Assembly: GCF_000282655.1 (NCBI RefSeq) | Contig: NZ_AKIV01000071.1 | Location: forward strand, 20,669-84,668 | Source: Polaromonas sp. CF318 | Lineage (GTDB): Bacteria > Pseudomonadota > Gammaproteobacteria > Burkholderiales > Burkholderiaceae_C | Direction: 5' to 3' | DNA length: 64,000 nt | In this document: piece by piece, positions 19,738 to 28,411 of the stretch | How positions within the stretch are numbered: the stretch's first letter is position 1 | How the letters are laid out: the number at the start of each line of letters is the position of its first letter | Notes under the pieces: model-generated | The model's database searches: none | What the model was told of the DNA's origin: nothing | What the model saw: the letters and a program-made list of their open reading frames with translations, nothing else | Program-made: the position numbers and the translations under genes

Positions 19738-20759
19738 ACGGCCTCCTTGCCGGCGTTCTGCACGGCGGCGGCAGGGATCGCCATCTGCCGCGACGCATGG
19801 CCGCGCGCCAGCCGGCGCTCCCGGAAGCTGCGCAGCCAGCCGAGCAGGCCCGTGGGGTAAAAGACCGCAATCACGATGATGAGGCTCGCGTAAATGATGA
19901 CGTCGGTGCCGCGGCCCGTGCCGCCGAAGGCGATGCGGGTGAGCTCCTCGATGCTGGTCAGCACCACGGCGCCCACGACCGGCCCGAACAAAGTACCCAC
20001 GCCGCCGAGGATGGACACCAGCGCCATCTTGATGGAAAGCGCCGTCGACAGCACCGAGTTCGGGTCTATGTAAAGCTCCTTCTGCGCATACAGGCTGCCG
20101 CCGACCGCGGTCAGGAAGGCGCTGACCGACAGCGCGACTTGTTTGTAGCGCGCGATGTTCACGCCTATGCTGCGGGCCGCGTCAGGTTCGTCCTTGATGG
20201 CCCTGAAGTAGTAGCCCAGGTAGCTGCGCTCTATCCACCAGTTCACGCCCAGCGTGATGAGCAGCAGGCCCAGCGCCAGCCAGTAGTAAGGCAGCTTGGT
20301 GGCGAAGTTCAGCCACAACCAGCCCTGGCGGTCCATGGGCACATACAGGCCCACCGCCGCGCCGCCATACTCCCACTCGGTGAAGAAGATCTGCACCAAC
20401 TCGGCCACCGCGATGGTGGCCATCGCGAAATAGTGGCCTTTAAGCCGGAAGCACGACCAGCCAAAGCCCAGGCTCAGCAAGGCCGCCAACAGTCCGCCGG
20501 CCAGTACGCCTATCCAGGGGTTGACGCCGAACTTGACCAACAGCAGCGTCGAGGCATAGGCGCCCAGGCCGTAGAAAGCCGCATGGCCTAGCGACACCTG
20601 GCCCGCATAACCGCCCACGATATTCCAGGCCACGCCCACCTGGGCCGCCATGAGGATCAGGATGGCCATGTTGAGGTGCGAGGCATCCGTGAAGGCGGGG
20701 ACGGCCAGGGCAAACACCAAGGCGGCAACGGCAAAAACGAGGTTTTTCATGATGTTCAC
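19734..20759 (-). CDS. livM: Branched-chain-type ABC transporter permease LivM
   Basis: 341 aa with about eight or nine transmembrane helices. It contains VGGYAGQVSLGHAAFYGLGA and the EAA-like segment SIGVNIARYKQVALSVSAFL. The GTG start overlaps the livH stop (GTGA); an ATG three codons later is the alternative. It forms the membrane pore with LivH. Confidence 0.92.
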   Translation of the reverse strand: MNIMKNLVFAVAALVFALAVPAFTDASHLNMAILILMAAQVGVAWNIVGGYAGQVSLGHAAFYGLGAYASTLLLVKFGVNPWIGVLAGGLLAALLSLGFGWSCFRLKGHYFAMATIAVAELVQIFFTEWEYGGAAVGLYVPMDRQGWLWLNFATKLPYYWLALGLLLITLGVNWWIERSYLGYYFRAIKDEPDAARSIGVNIARYKQVALSVSAFLTAVGGSLYAQKELYIDPNSVLSTALSIKMALVSILGGVGTLFGPVVGAVVLTSIEELTRIAFGGTGRGTDVIIYASLIIVIAVFYPTGLLGWLRSFRERRLARGHASRQMAIPAAAVQNAGKEAV

Positions 20760-21622
20760 GCCTTGCCCATCAGGCCCTGGGGCCGGAACATCAACACAGC
20801 GAGGAACAGCACCAGCACGATGGCGGTCTTGTACTGCGGCCCGAGCAGCAGGCCGCCCATGACCTCGATCACCCCGACCAGGATGCCGGCCCAGAAGGCG
20901 CCCGAGACACTGCCGAAGCCGCCCAGGTTGACCACCACAAAAGCCAGCAGGATGAAGCTCGCGCCGACGTCCGGAAAGATCGGGAAAAAGGTCGACAGCA
21001 GCACGCCGGCCGCACCGGCGCAGGCCGCGCCTATGCCCCAGGCCAGCGAGAACATCTTGTGCGAATCAATGCCCATGAGGCGCGCGGCTTCCTTGTCGGA
21101 GGCGGTGGCTTCCAGGGCTGCGCCCAGCCGGGTCTTGTTCAGGAAGAAATAGATCAGGCCGGTTACCAGGACAGCTCCCACGCCGGCCACCAGCTGCGGT
21201 TTTCCCAGCTGTATGCCCAGCAGCTTGACGGTGCCACTCACGGCGGAGTTCTCGATGGAGCGGAAATCCGGCTTCCAGAGGAACTGGGCCACGCCGCGCA
21301 GCAAAATCATGATGCCGAAGGTCGTGAAGATCTGCGACAGCATGGGCGCGTTGATGATGCGCACGATCACCAGCTTGTACAGCAGCACACCGAAGCCGAA
21401 CAGCATGAGGACCGTCAGCGGCAGGGTGATCATGGGGTCCAGCGCATACACGGCGAACAGCCAGAAGGCCGAGTACATGCCGAGCATGAGGAACTCGCCG
21501 TGTGCGAAATTCACGATGTCCATGACGCCGAAAATCATGGTCAGGCCGATAGCCACCAGCGCGTAAATCAGCCCGATCAGCACGCCGGAGGCCAGCGTCT
21601 GAAGCAATATTTCCGTGGTCAT
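20756..21622 (-). CDS. livH: Branched-chain-type ABC transporter permease LivH
   Basis: 288 aa polytopic permease: IYALVAIGLTMIFGVMDIVNFAHGEF near the N-terminus is the LivH signature, and RLMGIDSHKMFSLAWGIGAA is the coupling loop. It is encoded 36 bp after the binding-protein gene and overlaps livM. Standard length. Confidence 0.92.
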   Translation of the reverse strand: MTTEILLQTLASGVLIGLIYALVAIGLTMIFGVMDIVNFAHGEFLMLGMYSAFWLFAVYALDPMITLPLTVLMLFGFGVLLYKLVIVRIINAPMLSQIFTTFGIMILLRGVAQFLWKPDFRSIENSAVSGTVKLLGIQLGKPQLVAGVGAVLVTGLIYFFLNKTRLGAALEATASDKEAARLMGIDSHKMFSLAWGIGAACAGAAGVLLSTFFPIFPDVGASFILLAFVVVNLGGFGSVSGAFWAGILVGVIEVMGGLLLGPQYKTAIVLVLFLAVLMFRPQGLMGKA

Positions 21623-21658
21623 GGTTGTCTCTTAGGCAGGTGAGTCAAGGTCAGCGGC

Positions 21659-22924
21659 TTATTTCCGCTGGTCCCACTTGGGCATGGGCCAGGTCACTTC
21701 GCGCGAAGCCATGTCGAAAGGCCAGACCGTGTTGTACTTGCCGCCCATGATCTGCACCAGGATGCCCTGGCCCAGGGTGTTCTGGCCGGTGGCGTCGAAT
21801 TTCACGCCCTTCCACGGCATGATGAGCTTGCTGCCGGGCATGTCGGTGGCGGCCAGCGCCTTGCGGATGGCCTCGGGCTCGGTGGAGCCCGCGCGGTTGA
21901 TGGCGTCGGCCATCACCATCAGGCCGGTGAAGGTGCGCGAGGAATTGCCGGTGAAGTTGATCTTGTAGCGGCTGTTGAACAGGTCGTTGACCTGCTTGAT
22001 CAGCGGGTTGCGGTTGGCCAGGTCCAGCGCCCAGACTTCACGCGTGATGATGTAGTCGGCGTCCTTGCCCAGGGTTTTGATGAAGTCGGTATCAGTAAAG
22101 CCCGCGTTGTTCGCCAGGATCATGTCCGGGGAAAAGCCCAGCTCCTTGTAGGTCTTGATCGACAGGATGGCATCGGCCGTATAGGACGACTGCAGCACCA
22201 GGTTGGGATTGGCCGCCTTGAGCGTCTGCACTTCGGAGGTCAGCTGCGTGGTCTTGGCCGGGTACATCACCTGCTTGGCCAGGTTCTGCTTGAACTCGGG
22301 CGCAAGCTTGCTTTGCAGCTTGGTGGTTTCCGTGCCCCACAAGCCGTTTTCATTGAGGCTGGCCACCACGCCCGCCTTGATGCCTTTTTTGGCTTCAAGC
22401 TCTTTCAGGAAATCAAAGGCGTTGTGCACAAACAGGTCGTCGTGCGGCGTGGTGCGGAAGAACCACTTGAAGTTGCGCTGCGTGAGCGAGGCCGAGGACG
22501 ACTCCGGGTTCAGGAAGGGGATGCCGGCGCGCTCGGCGATCTGGCTGGCCGTGGCGGTAACGGCACTGTTATAGGCGCCGACCAATGCCACCACTTTTTC
22601 CTGCGTGATCAGGCGTTCGGCCTCGGTCGCGCCGGTTTGCGGGTTGGCCTGGTGGTCGGCGAAGACCAGCTTGATCTTCGCGCCCTTGAGGTTGGGCAGG
22701 CCCTTGCCGGCGGACAGCGGCAGCTCGGACACCCCGGGTGCGCCGTTGTTGATGATGTCGGCGGCGAGCTCCAGCGCGCTGCGCAGTTCGGCGCCCACCG
22801 AGGCGGCGGGGCCGGTCAGCGGATACAGCACGCCTATCCGGACTTCCTGCTGCGCATGCGCGCACAGGCTTAAACCGGCGCCGGCCAATATCGCGGCCAC
22901 TCGGGCCCACCATGACTTCTTCAT
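21659..22924 (-). CDS. Liv-type ABC substrate-binding protein
   Basis: 421 aa with a signal peptide ending CAHA and a mature start QQEVRIGVLYPLTGPAAS, typical of Peripla_BP_6 (LivK/UrtA-like) proteins. VALVGAYNSAVTATASQIAER follows. It is longer than LivK (about 370 aa), as in the amide/aromatic-acid subgroup. It heads the minus-strand transporter operon and is preceded by GAGGAG (the reverse of CTCCTC at 22930-22935). The ligand is not visible from sequence; the operon with an oxoprolinase suggests 5-oxoproline, hydantoin or peptide-like compounds. Confidence 0.9.
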   Translation of the reverse strand: MKKSWWARVAAILAGAGLSLCAHAQQEVRIGVLYPLTGPAASVGAELRSALELAADIINNGAPGVSELPLSAGKGLPNLKGAKIKLVFADHQANPQTGATEAERLITQEKVVALVGAYNSAVTATASQIAERAGIPFLNPESSSASLTQRNFKWFFRTTPHDDLFVHNAFDFLKELEAKKGIKAGVVASLNENGLWGTETTKLQSKLAPEFKQNLAKQVMYPAKTTQLTSEVQTLKAANPNLVLQSSYTADAILSIKTYKELGFSPDMILANNAGFTDTDFIKTLGKDADYIITREVWALDLANRNPLIKQVNDLFNSRYKINFTGNSSRTFTGLMVMADAINRAGSTEPEAIRKALAATDMPGSKLIMPWKGVKFDATGQNTLGQGILVQIMGGKYNTVWPFDMASREVTWPMPKWDQRK

Positions 22925-22985
22925 TTCGCACTCCTCGTAAAAACATGACAGTTGGATGACATGGGGCGAAGTGTGCGATTAGCAA

Positions 22986-23023
22986 ATGACGAAATCAAAC
23001 AAGAAATATTTTGCTTTCGTCAT
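22986..23023. promoter_or_regulatory. 9-bp inverted repeat upstream of the Liv-type operon
   Basis: ATGACGAAA (22986-22994) and TTTCGTCAT (23015-23023) are perfect inverted arms around a 20-nt AT-rich centre, in the 121-bp gap between the LysR stop and the binding-protein start. A second small stem CATCGA/TCGATG follows at 23021-23037. The position suggests an operator overlapping the promoter of the operon; the regulator (possibly the adjacent LysR) is inference. Confidence 0.55.
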
Positions 23024-23045
23024 CGATTTTTTCGATGATTGGGAT

Positions 23046-23996
23046 TTACCCTGATGCACCTTTTTTGACGGTTTTCAGCGCTTTCGCGGCCGGGTTGCGG
23101 GCCGTTTTGGTGCCGCCCCCACCTTCCCCGGCGAAGTCCACGGCCGACCTGACCACCGTTTCCACGATGGACGAGGTCGGGTCGGTGCGGTAGCTGGCAT
23201 GGATGGGCAAGGCCTTGAGTTTCTTGTCGCAGGTCAGCAATTTGAGGCTGGCAAAGCCCGTCAGACGCTGCACCGCCGCGCGCGGCAGCAAGGCCACGCC
23301 GAAGCCGCCCTGCACCAGCTGAACCATGGCCGAGATCGACGAAATCGCATGCACCTTTTTGGGCTCCATGCGGTTCTGCTTGAAGAGGTCCAGCAGGGTG
23401 ACATGCGGCTGAGAGCCCTTCTGGAAGGTCAGCAATTCCATCTCGGCCAGCTCATCGAGCCGGTAATTTCTTTTTTTATGCAGTGCCGGATTGCCCACAA
23501 AAGCCATGTCCATGGGCGGGAAAGCCTGGTTGCGCACGCCGTCGGCCGAGGCGGGCAGCGCCGCGAACACCAGGTCCAGCGTGCCGCGCTGCACCTGGTC
23601 CATCAGGATGGGCGTGGTTTCCACTGTGAGTTCCAGCTCCAGCCCCGGGTGGTCCACCCGCAGTTTTTCGAGCCAGGGAATCAGCCACGAATGCAGCACC
23701 GACTCGATGGCGCCTATGCGCATGGAGACGGCCATGGGCGCGCCCGAGCCCATCTCCTGCTTGACCTCGCGCTGCAGCTCCAGCAGCTTTTGCGCATAGA
23801 CAAAAAAGCGCGCCCCGGCCACCGTAAGCTTGAACTGCTTGTCGCGCCGGTCCAGCAGCAGGATGCCGAGTTCCTCTTCCAGGGTGGCGATGCGGCTGGA
23901 CATGGCCGACTGCGTGAGGAAAAGCTTGTCGGCGGCGCGCGAGATACTTTTGAGCGAGGCCACCCAGTAGAAGGCTTCAACAAAACGCAGGTTCAT
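23046..23996 (-). CDS. LysR-family transcriptional regulator
   Basis: 316 aa. The N-terminal winged helix spans about residues 1-60 (MNLRFVEAFYWVASLKSISRAADKLFLTQSAMSSRIATLE, quoted here in parts: NLRFVEAFYWVASLKSISRA then ADKLFLTQSAMSSR). A LysR-type effector domain follows, with QVQRGTLDLVFAALP. The C-terminal tail KTARNPAAKALKTVKKGA is basic. It is divergent from the TRAP operon at 24118 and adjacent to the Liv operon, so it could control either or both. Ligand unknown. Confidence 0.9.
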   Translation of the reverse strand: MNLRFVEAFYWVASLKSISRAADKLFLTQSAMSSRIATLEEELGILLLDRRDKQFKLTVAGARFFVYAQKLLELQREVKQEMGSGAPMAVSMRIGAIESVLHSWLIPWLEKLRVDHPGLELELTVETTPILMDQVQRGTLDLVFAALPASADGVRNQAFPPMDMAFVGNPALHKKRNYRLDELAEMELLTFQKGSQPHVTLLDLFKQNRMEPKKVHAISSISAMVQLVQGGFGVALLPRAAVQRLTGFASLKLLTCDKKLKALPIHASYRTDPTSSIVETVVRSAVDFAGEGGGGTKTARNPAAKALKTVKKGASG

Positions 23997-24068
23997 GGCG
24001 GGGCCCCAGGGTTGCGTAAACAGGTGGACGCAGTATTTCGGGGTATGCCCGATGAACTGGCGCGGGAT

Positions 24069-24096
24069 TTGCGTCTATCCTATTACTACTTATCAA
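24069..24096 (+). promoter_or_regulatory. Sigma-70-like promoter for dctPQM
   Basis: TTGCGT (24069-24074), 16-nt spacer, TATCAA (24091-24096), lying 21 nt before the binding-protein start in the LysR-TRAP divergent gap. The TATCC-TATTAC stretch inside the spacer could be part of a LysR site. Confidence 0.45.
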
Positions 24097-24117
24097 TTCC
24101 TTGTCCTGGAGCCTCTC

Positions 24118-25101
24118 ATGAATTTCAAGATCACCGTGGCGGCCGCCGCTCTCGCCCTGGGTGCCAACGCCTTTGCCCAGACCAAGTGGGACCTTCCCGC
24201 CGCCTACCCGGCCAGCAACTTCCACACGGAGAACCTGACGCAATTCGCGGCCGACGTCGACAAGGCCAGCGGCGGCAAGCTCAAGATCACGGTGCACGCC
24301 AACGCCTCGCTGTTCAAGGCCAACGAGATCAAGCGCGCGGTGCAGGGCGGCCAGGCCCAGATCGGCGAAGTGCTGCTGGTCAACTTCGAAAACGAAAACC
24401 CGATTTACGGCGTCGACGGCATTCCCTTCCTGGCGACCTCTTACGCCGACTCCAAAAAGCTCTACGAGGCGCAAAAGCCCGTACTCGACAAGCTGCTGGG
24501 CACGCAGGGCATGAAGCTGCTCTACACCGTGGCCTGGCCGCCGCAAGGCATTTACAGCAAGAAGGAACTGGCCTCGGTGGCCGACCTGCGCGGCATCAAA
24601 TGGCGCGCCTACAGCCCCGCCACCGCCAAGATCGCCGAGCTGATTGGCGCGCAGCCTGTCACCATCCAGGCGGCCGAGCTCTCGCAGGCCCTGGCCACGG
24701 GCGTGGTGGAAAGTTATATGAGTTCGGGCTCCACCGGCTACGACTCCAAGACCTATGAAAGCATCAAGTACTGGTACGACACCCAGGCCTGGCTGCCCAA
24801 GAACGCCATCATCGTGAACAAAAAGGCCTTTGACGCGCTGGACCCGGCCACCCAGGCCGCCCTGACCAAGGCCGCCGCCGACGCCGAAACCCGCGGCTGG
24901 AAGCTCAGCGAGGAAAAGAACGAGTGGTACAAAAAAGCCCTGAGCGAAAAAGGCATGAAGATCGTCACGCCGCCGGCCAAGCTGGTGTCCGACATGAAAC
25001 AGGTCGGCACCATCATGCAGGCCGACTGGGTGAAAAAAGCCGGTCCTGACGGCGAGGCCATCATCGCCAATTTCAACAAACTCAAGGCCGCGAAGAAATA
25101 A
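24118..25101 (+). CDS. dctP: TRAP transporter substrate-binding protein (DctP type)
   Basis: 327 aa with a signal peptide (MNFKITVAAAALALGANAFA). The DctP fold shows FHTENLTQFAADVDKASGG, VAWPPQGIYSKKEL and QAWLPKNAIIVNKK. The conserved Arg of the family is probably in KWRAYSP. It starts at ATG 24118 with CTGGAG 6 nt upstream; longer in-frame starts run into the LysR gene. Followed by dctQ (20 bp) and dctM, making a complete importer driven by a sodium or proton gradient. Ligand unknown. Confidence 0.9.
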   Translation: MNFKITVAAAALALGANAFAQTKWDLPAAYPASNFHTENLTQFAADVDKASGGKLKITVHANASLFKANEIKRAVQGGQAQIGEVLLVNFENENPIYGVDGIPFLATSYADSKKLYEAQKPVLDKLLGTQGMKLLYTVAWPPQGIYSKKELASVADLRGIKWRAYSPATAKIAELIGAQPVTIQAAELSQALATGVVESYMSSGSTGYDSKTYESIKYWYDTQAWLPKNAIIVNKKAFDALDPATQAALTKAAADAETRGWKLSEEKNEWYKKALSEKGMKIVTPPAKLVSDMKQVGTIMQADWVKKAGPDGEAIIANFNKLKAAKK

Positions 25102-25121
25102 GGCAGACAACAAGGCAGGCC

Positions 25122-25655
25122 ATGCGCAAGTTCCTCGACAAACTTTATCTGGCAGGCGGCGCCTTGGGCGCCGCTTTTATTGCCCTCATCGCCGTGCTGA
25201 TGATCGGCCAAAGCATCCTGCGCGAGTTCCGCGTCAACACCGGCGCCGTCAACGACGTGGTGGCCTGGTTCTGCGCGGCTGCGGCTTTTTTTGCCATGGC
25301 CCATGCCTTCAAGCACGGCGACTTTGTGCGCGTGACCCTGCTGCTCGACTCCGTGAATGCCAAAACCCGCCGCGTGCTGGAGCTGGCGTCGCTGTTGATC
25401 GGCAGTGTGGCGGTGGCCTACCTGGCCTGGTCGGCCTGCCTGTTCACCTACGAAAGCTGGGAGTTCAACGACATCTCGCAAGGCCTGCTGCCCATGCCCA
25501 TGTGGATTCCGCAGCTGAGCTTTGCGCTGGGCTCCATCCTGCTGCTGGTCGCCGTGGTCGACGAATTCATCATCGTGGTGCGCGGCGGCGTGCCGACCTT
25601 TGTGCGCGAAGTCGAGGAGCGCCACGCGCGCGGCGATTTCTCGTCGGAAGTGTGA
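25122..25655 (+). CDS. dctQ: TRAP transporter small permease (DctQ type)
   Basis: 177 aa with four transmembrane helices, including GAAFIALIAVLMIGQSILRE and an ARG-rich cytoplasmic tail. DctQ forms the permease with DctM. It contains the family-typical FKHGDFVRVTLLLDS segment. It lies 20 bp after dctP and 52 bp before dctM. Confidence 0.9.
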   Translation: MRKFLDKLYLAGGALGAAFIALIAVLMIGQSILREFRVNTGAVNDVVAWFCAAAAFFAMAHAFKHGDFVRVTLLLDSVNAKTRRVLELASLLIGSVAVAYLAWSACLFTYESWEFNDISQGLLPMPMWIPQLSFALGSILLLVAVVDEFIIVVRGGVPTFVREVEERHARGDFSSEV

Positions 25656-25707
25656 CGCCCAACCCGCGCTTATTCCGTTTTATTTTCCAGACTACAAAGA
25701 CAACAAC

Positions 25708-27018
25708 ATGGATATCCTGATGGTGGGCGGCATTTTGCTGCTGCTCATGATGCTGCTGCTTTCGGGCGGCGTGTGGATCGCGATGACACTGGCCATTTGC
25801 GGCTGGGTCGGGCAGGCTTTTTTCACGAGCACGCAGCCGGGCAAAAACCTGTTCAGCGCTTTCTGGGAAAGCAATGCCAGCTGGGAGCTCGCGGCCCTGC
25901 CCCTGTTTATCTGGATGGGCGAGATCCTGTTTCGCACCAAACTCAGCGAGGAGATGTTCGAGGGCCTGCGGCCCTGGCTGAACCGCGTACCGGGCCGCCT
26001 GATGCACACCACCATCCTCGGTTGCGGCATTTTCGGCTCGGTCTCGGGCTCTTCGGCCGCCACCTGCGCGACGATTTCCAAGGTGGCGCTGCCCGAGCTG
26101 CTCAAGCGCGGCTACGACGAAAAAATCGCCCTGGGCTCGCTGGCCACCGCCGGCACGCTGGGCATCCTGATCCCGCCGTCCATCACCATGGTGGTGTATG
26201 CTGTCGCGGCCGACGCCTCCATCATCCGCATCTTCCTGGCCGGGTTTTTCCCGGGCTTTTTGCTGATGGCGCTGTTCTCGGGCTACATCATCTGGTGGAG
26301 CCTGCGCCACCCGGGCAAAGTGCCGGCTGCCGACCCGCCCTCCACCTTCATGCAGAAGATCAAGCAGTCGGGCAACCTGCTGCCCTGCGCCGCGCTGATC
26401 GTGTTCATCTGCTGGGTGCTGATCAGCGGCTACGCCACGGCCACCGAATGCGCGGCCTACGGCGTGGCGGGTTCGCTGGGCCTGGCGCTGTGGAGCCGCT
26501 CGCTGACCTGGCAGAACTTCAAGGAAGGCCTGATGGGCACGACGCGTACCAGCTGCATGATCATGTTCATCCTGGCCGGCGCCGCCTTCCTGACCAAGAC
26601 CATGGCCTTCACCGGCATCCCGCGCGAGCTGGCCGAGTGGGTCAACAGCATGAACCTCTCGCCTTTCGCGCTGATAGGCGTGCTGACCATCGTCTACCTG
26701 ATCCTGGGCACGGCGCTGGACGGCATCTCCATGATCGTGCTGACCAGCGCCGTGGTGCTGCCCATGATCCAGAAAGCCGGCTTCGACCTGATCTGGTTCG
26801 GCATCTTCATCATCCTGCTGGTCGAGATTGCCGAGGTCACGCCGCCCGTGGGCTTTAACCTCTTTGTGCTGCAGAACATGACCGGCAAGGACAGCAACAC
26901 CATTGCCCGCGCCGCGATTCCCTTCTTCGCTTGCCTGGTGGTGTGCATCGTGCTGATCACGGTGTTCCCGCAGATCGTGACCATATTGCCCGACCTGGTG
27001 ATGGGCAAAGAAAAATAG
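25708..27018 (+). CDS. dctM: TRAP transporter large permease (DctM type)
   Basis: 436 aa with about 12 transmembrane helices, the usual length. DctM features are GSVSGSSAATCATISKVALPE, GTLGILIPPSITMVVYAV and the C-terminal EIAEVTPPVGFNLFVLQ. I chose ATG 25708 (MDILMVGGILLLL), because the upstream in-frame extension is not hydrophobic. It catalyses secondary uptake of the DctP-bound solute, and may also serve the orphan binding protein at 16493. Confidence 0.92.
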   Translation: MDILMVGGILLLLMMLLLSGGVWIAMTLAICGWVGQAFFTSTQPGKNLFSAFWESNASWELAALPLFIWMGEILFRTKLSEEMFEGLRPWLNRVPGRLMHTTILGCGIFGSVSGSSAATCATISKVALPELLKRGYDEKIALGSLATAGTLGILIPPSITMVVYAVAADASIIRIFLAGFFPGFLLMALFSGYIIWWSLRHPGKVPAADPPSTFMQKIKQSGNLLPCAALIVFICWVLISGYATATECAAYGVAGSLGLALWSRSLTWQNFKEGLMGTTRTSCMIMFILAGAAFLTKTMAFTGIPRELAEWVNSMNLSPFALIGVLTIVYLILGTALDGISMIVLTSAVVLPMIQKAGFDLIWFGIFIILLVEIAEVTPPVGFNLFVLQNMTGKDSNTIARAAIPFFACLVVCIVLITVFPQIVTILPDLVMGKEK

Positions 27019-27045
27019 ACAGCTTCATAAATCCGATTCTCGGGC

Positions 27046-27152
27046 GCATGGCGGCGTTGCGCGGTGCTCGGAATCCTCATGCACGAAAGTGCATTCCGGT
27101 TCCTGCGCTCCGGGCGCCTTGCCCTGCATCCCGATAATCGAATTTCTGGAAG
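27046..27152. repeat. Intergenic repeat-like segment with stem-loop
   Basis: The 158-bp gap after dctM contains a GGAA...TTCC outer stem and a TGCAC-GAAA-GTGCA tetraloop hairpin (about 27078-27091). The surrounding text (GCATGGCGGCGTTGCGC and TCGAATTTCTGGAAG) looks like a dispersed Comamonadaceae intergenic repeat. No gene is seen. Family membership is from memory and needs a genome search. Confidence 0.35.
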
Positions 27153-27176
27153 CCGTCCAGAGCCCCCGGATAGCGC

Positions 27177-27893
27177 TCAGCGATGACTCCATGAAAGCAA
27201 CCTCTCATCATCCGTCAGCGCCCAGGTCTTCAGGCCTGTGGCCGCCTCGACAGCCTGCCGGTAGGGCGGCAGGTTGGTGCATTCCAGCACCACCGCTTGC
27301 AGCGAAGGCTCGCGCCGCTTGAGCGCCACCGCCGCATCCACCACCTCGCGGCAAGCCCTGTCCATGTCCAGGGTGTCGCGGTTGCCCAATATGGCCGTCG
27401 CGAATTCCCCGGCGGGGTCCACGCCCTGCACCACCACGTCGGCAAGCCGGCCGGCCGGCACGCCCGCCGCCAGCAAATGCTCGGAGCCCAGCGCGGCCGC
27501 GCTGATGGTCAGCACACCGACCCTCGCCTGGCTCGCCAGCAACCCCGGCAATTGCAGCAGGCTGGAAGTCACCACAGGCACCCGCGCGGCGGCCTGCAAC
27601 TCGGCCTGTAGCAGCACCAGGAAGCCGCAGCTCGTGGTGACGGCACGCGCACCCTCGGCCTCCAGCACCCGCACCGCGCGCGCAAAGGCCGGCGCCACGC
27701 CCGCGGCGCGCAAGCCGGCCGCTGTCTGCACGATCGTGCCGGGCCAGGCGCCGCGCACCACATGCCGGCGCACCGGCACGCCAAACGCGTCGGGATGGCC
27801 CACGTCGCCGGGCGGCCTGGGGAAACGGGTATCGAGCATCACGACTCCCAGGAAACCTGTCTCGCCGGATGGGGATGCTGCGGTTAAAGTCAT
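27177..27893 (-). CDS. Aspartate/glutamate racemase-family protein
   Basis: 238 aa from ATG 27893 ([20 protein letters not shown]); a longer start overlaps toward crcB. Two Cys-centred catalytic-type motifs are visible, [11 protein letters not shown] and [10 protein letters not shown], the paired Cys expected in Asp/Glu/hydantoin racemases. The role would be to epimerise an amino acid or hydantoin. It is encoded just after the TRAP operon on the opposite strand and near the oxoprolinase/DUF1445 locus, so it could provide the right stereoisomer (inference). Confidence 0.8.
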   Translation of the reverse strand: MTLTAASPSGETGFLGVVMLDTRFPRPPGDVGHPDAFGVPVRRHVVRGAWPGTIVQTAAGLRAAGVAPAFARAVRVLEAEGARAVTTSCGFLVLLQAELQAAARVPVVTSSLLQLPGLLASQARVGVLTISAAALGSEHLLAAGVPAGRLADVVVQGVDPAGEFATAILGNRDTLDMDRACREVVDAAVALKRREPSLQAVVLECTNLPPYRQAVEAATGLKTWALTDDERLLSWSHR

Positions 27894-27940
27894 GGCTGCA
27901 TTGTCCCGCCAAAGCGTCCCCTTTACCTCCGACACACGCC

Positions 27941-28327
27941 ATGCTCACTGTCCTTGCCATCTCCCTGGGCGCCTCGCTGGGCGCGCTGGCCCGCTGGGGC
28001 CTGAGCCTGTGGCTCACGCCGGGGGGCATCATCCCCTGGGGAACGCTGGCGGCCAACCTGATAGGCGGCTACCTGATAGGCATCTGCATCGCGGTGTTCC
28101 AGGCCATGCCCCAGCTGGACCCGGTCTGGCGCCTGGCGCTGGTGACCGGCTTCCTGGGAGGGCTGACCACTTTTTCCTCGTTTTCAGCCGAGGTGGTGAT
28201 CTTCCTGATGGACGCGCGCTACGGCCTGGCGGCGCTCACGGCCACCGTGCATGTGCTGGGCTCGCTGCTGATGACGGTGGCGGGTCTGAAGTCCGCCATG
28301 CTGCTGATCGCCGCCAACGCGCGCTGA
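27941..28327 (+). CDS. crcB: Fluoride efflux channel CrcB
   Basis: 128 aa with four transmembrane helices: [28 protein letters not shown] and [16 protein letters not shown] (the channel-lining phenylalanine motif). CrcB/Fluc forms dimeric fluoride channels in the inner membrane. The start is ATG 27941, only 47 bp from the divergent racemase gene, so no room exists for a fluoride riboswitch. Confidence 0.93.
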   Translation: MLTVLAISLGASLGALARWGLSLWLTPGGIIPWGTLAANLIGGYLIGICIAVFQAMPQLDPVWRLALVTGFLGGLTTFSSFSAEVVIFLMDARYGLAALTATVHVLGSLLMTVAGLKSAMLLIAANAR

Positions 28328-28411
28328 TACCCTCCCAGGGCGTTTGCCGCGGCGGCGCGCCCGGGCAAAAACGCCCCCTGCGCAAACCGGCGAAATTGGC
28401 CACAATGGGCC

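Noticed and set aside
27894..27940. Fluoride riboswitch before crcB
   Set aside because: Only 47 bp separate the start codons of crcB and the divergent gene; no space for the aptamer.
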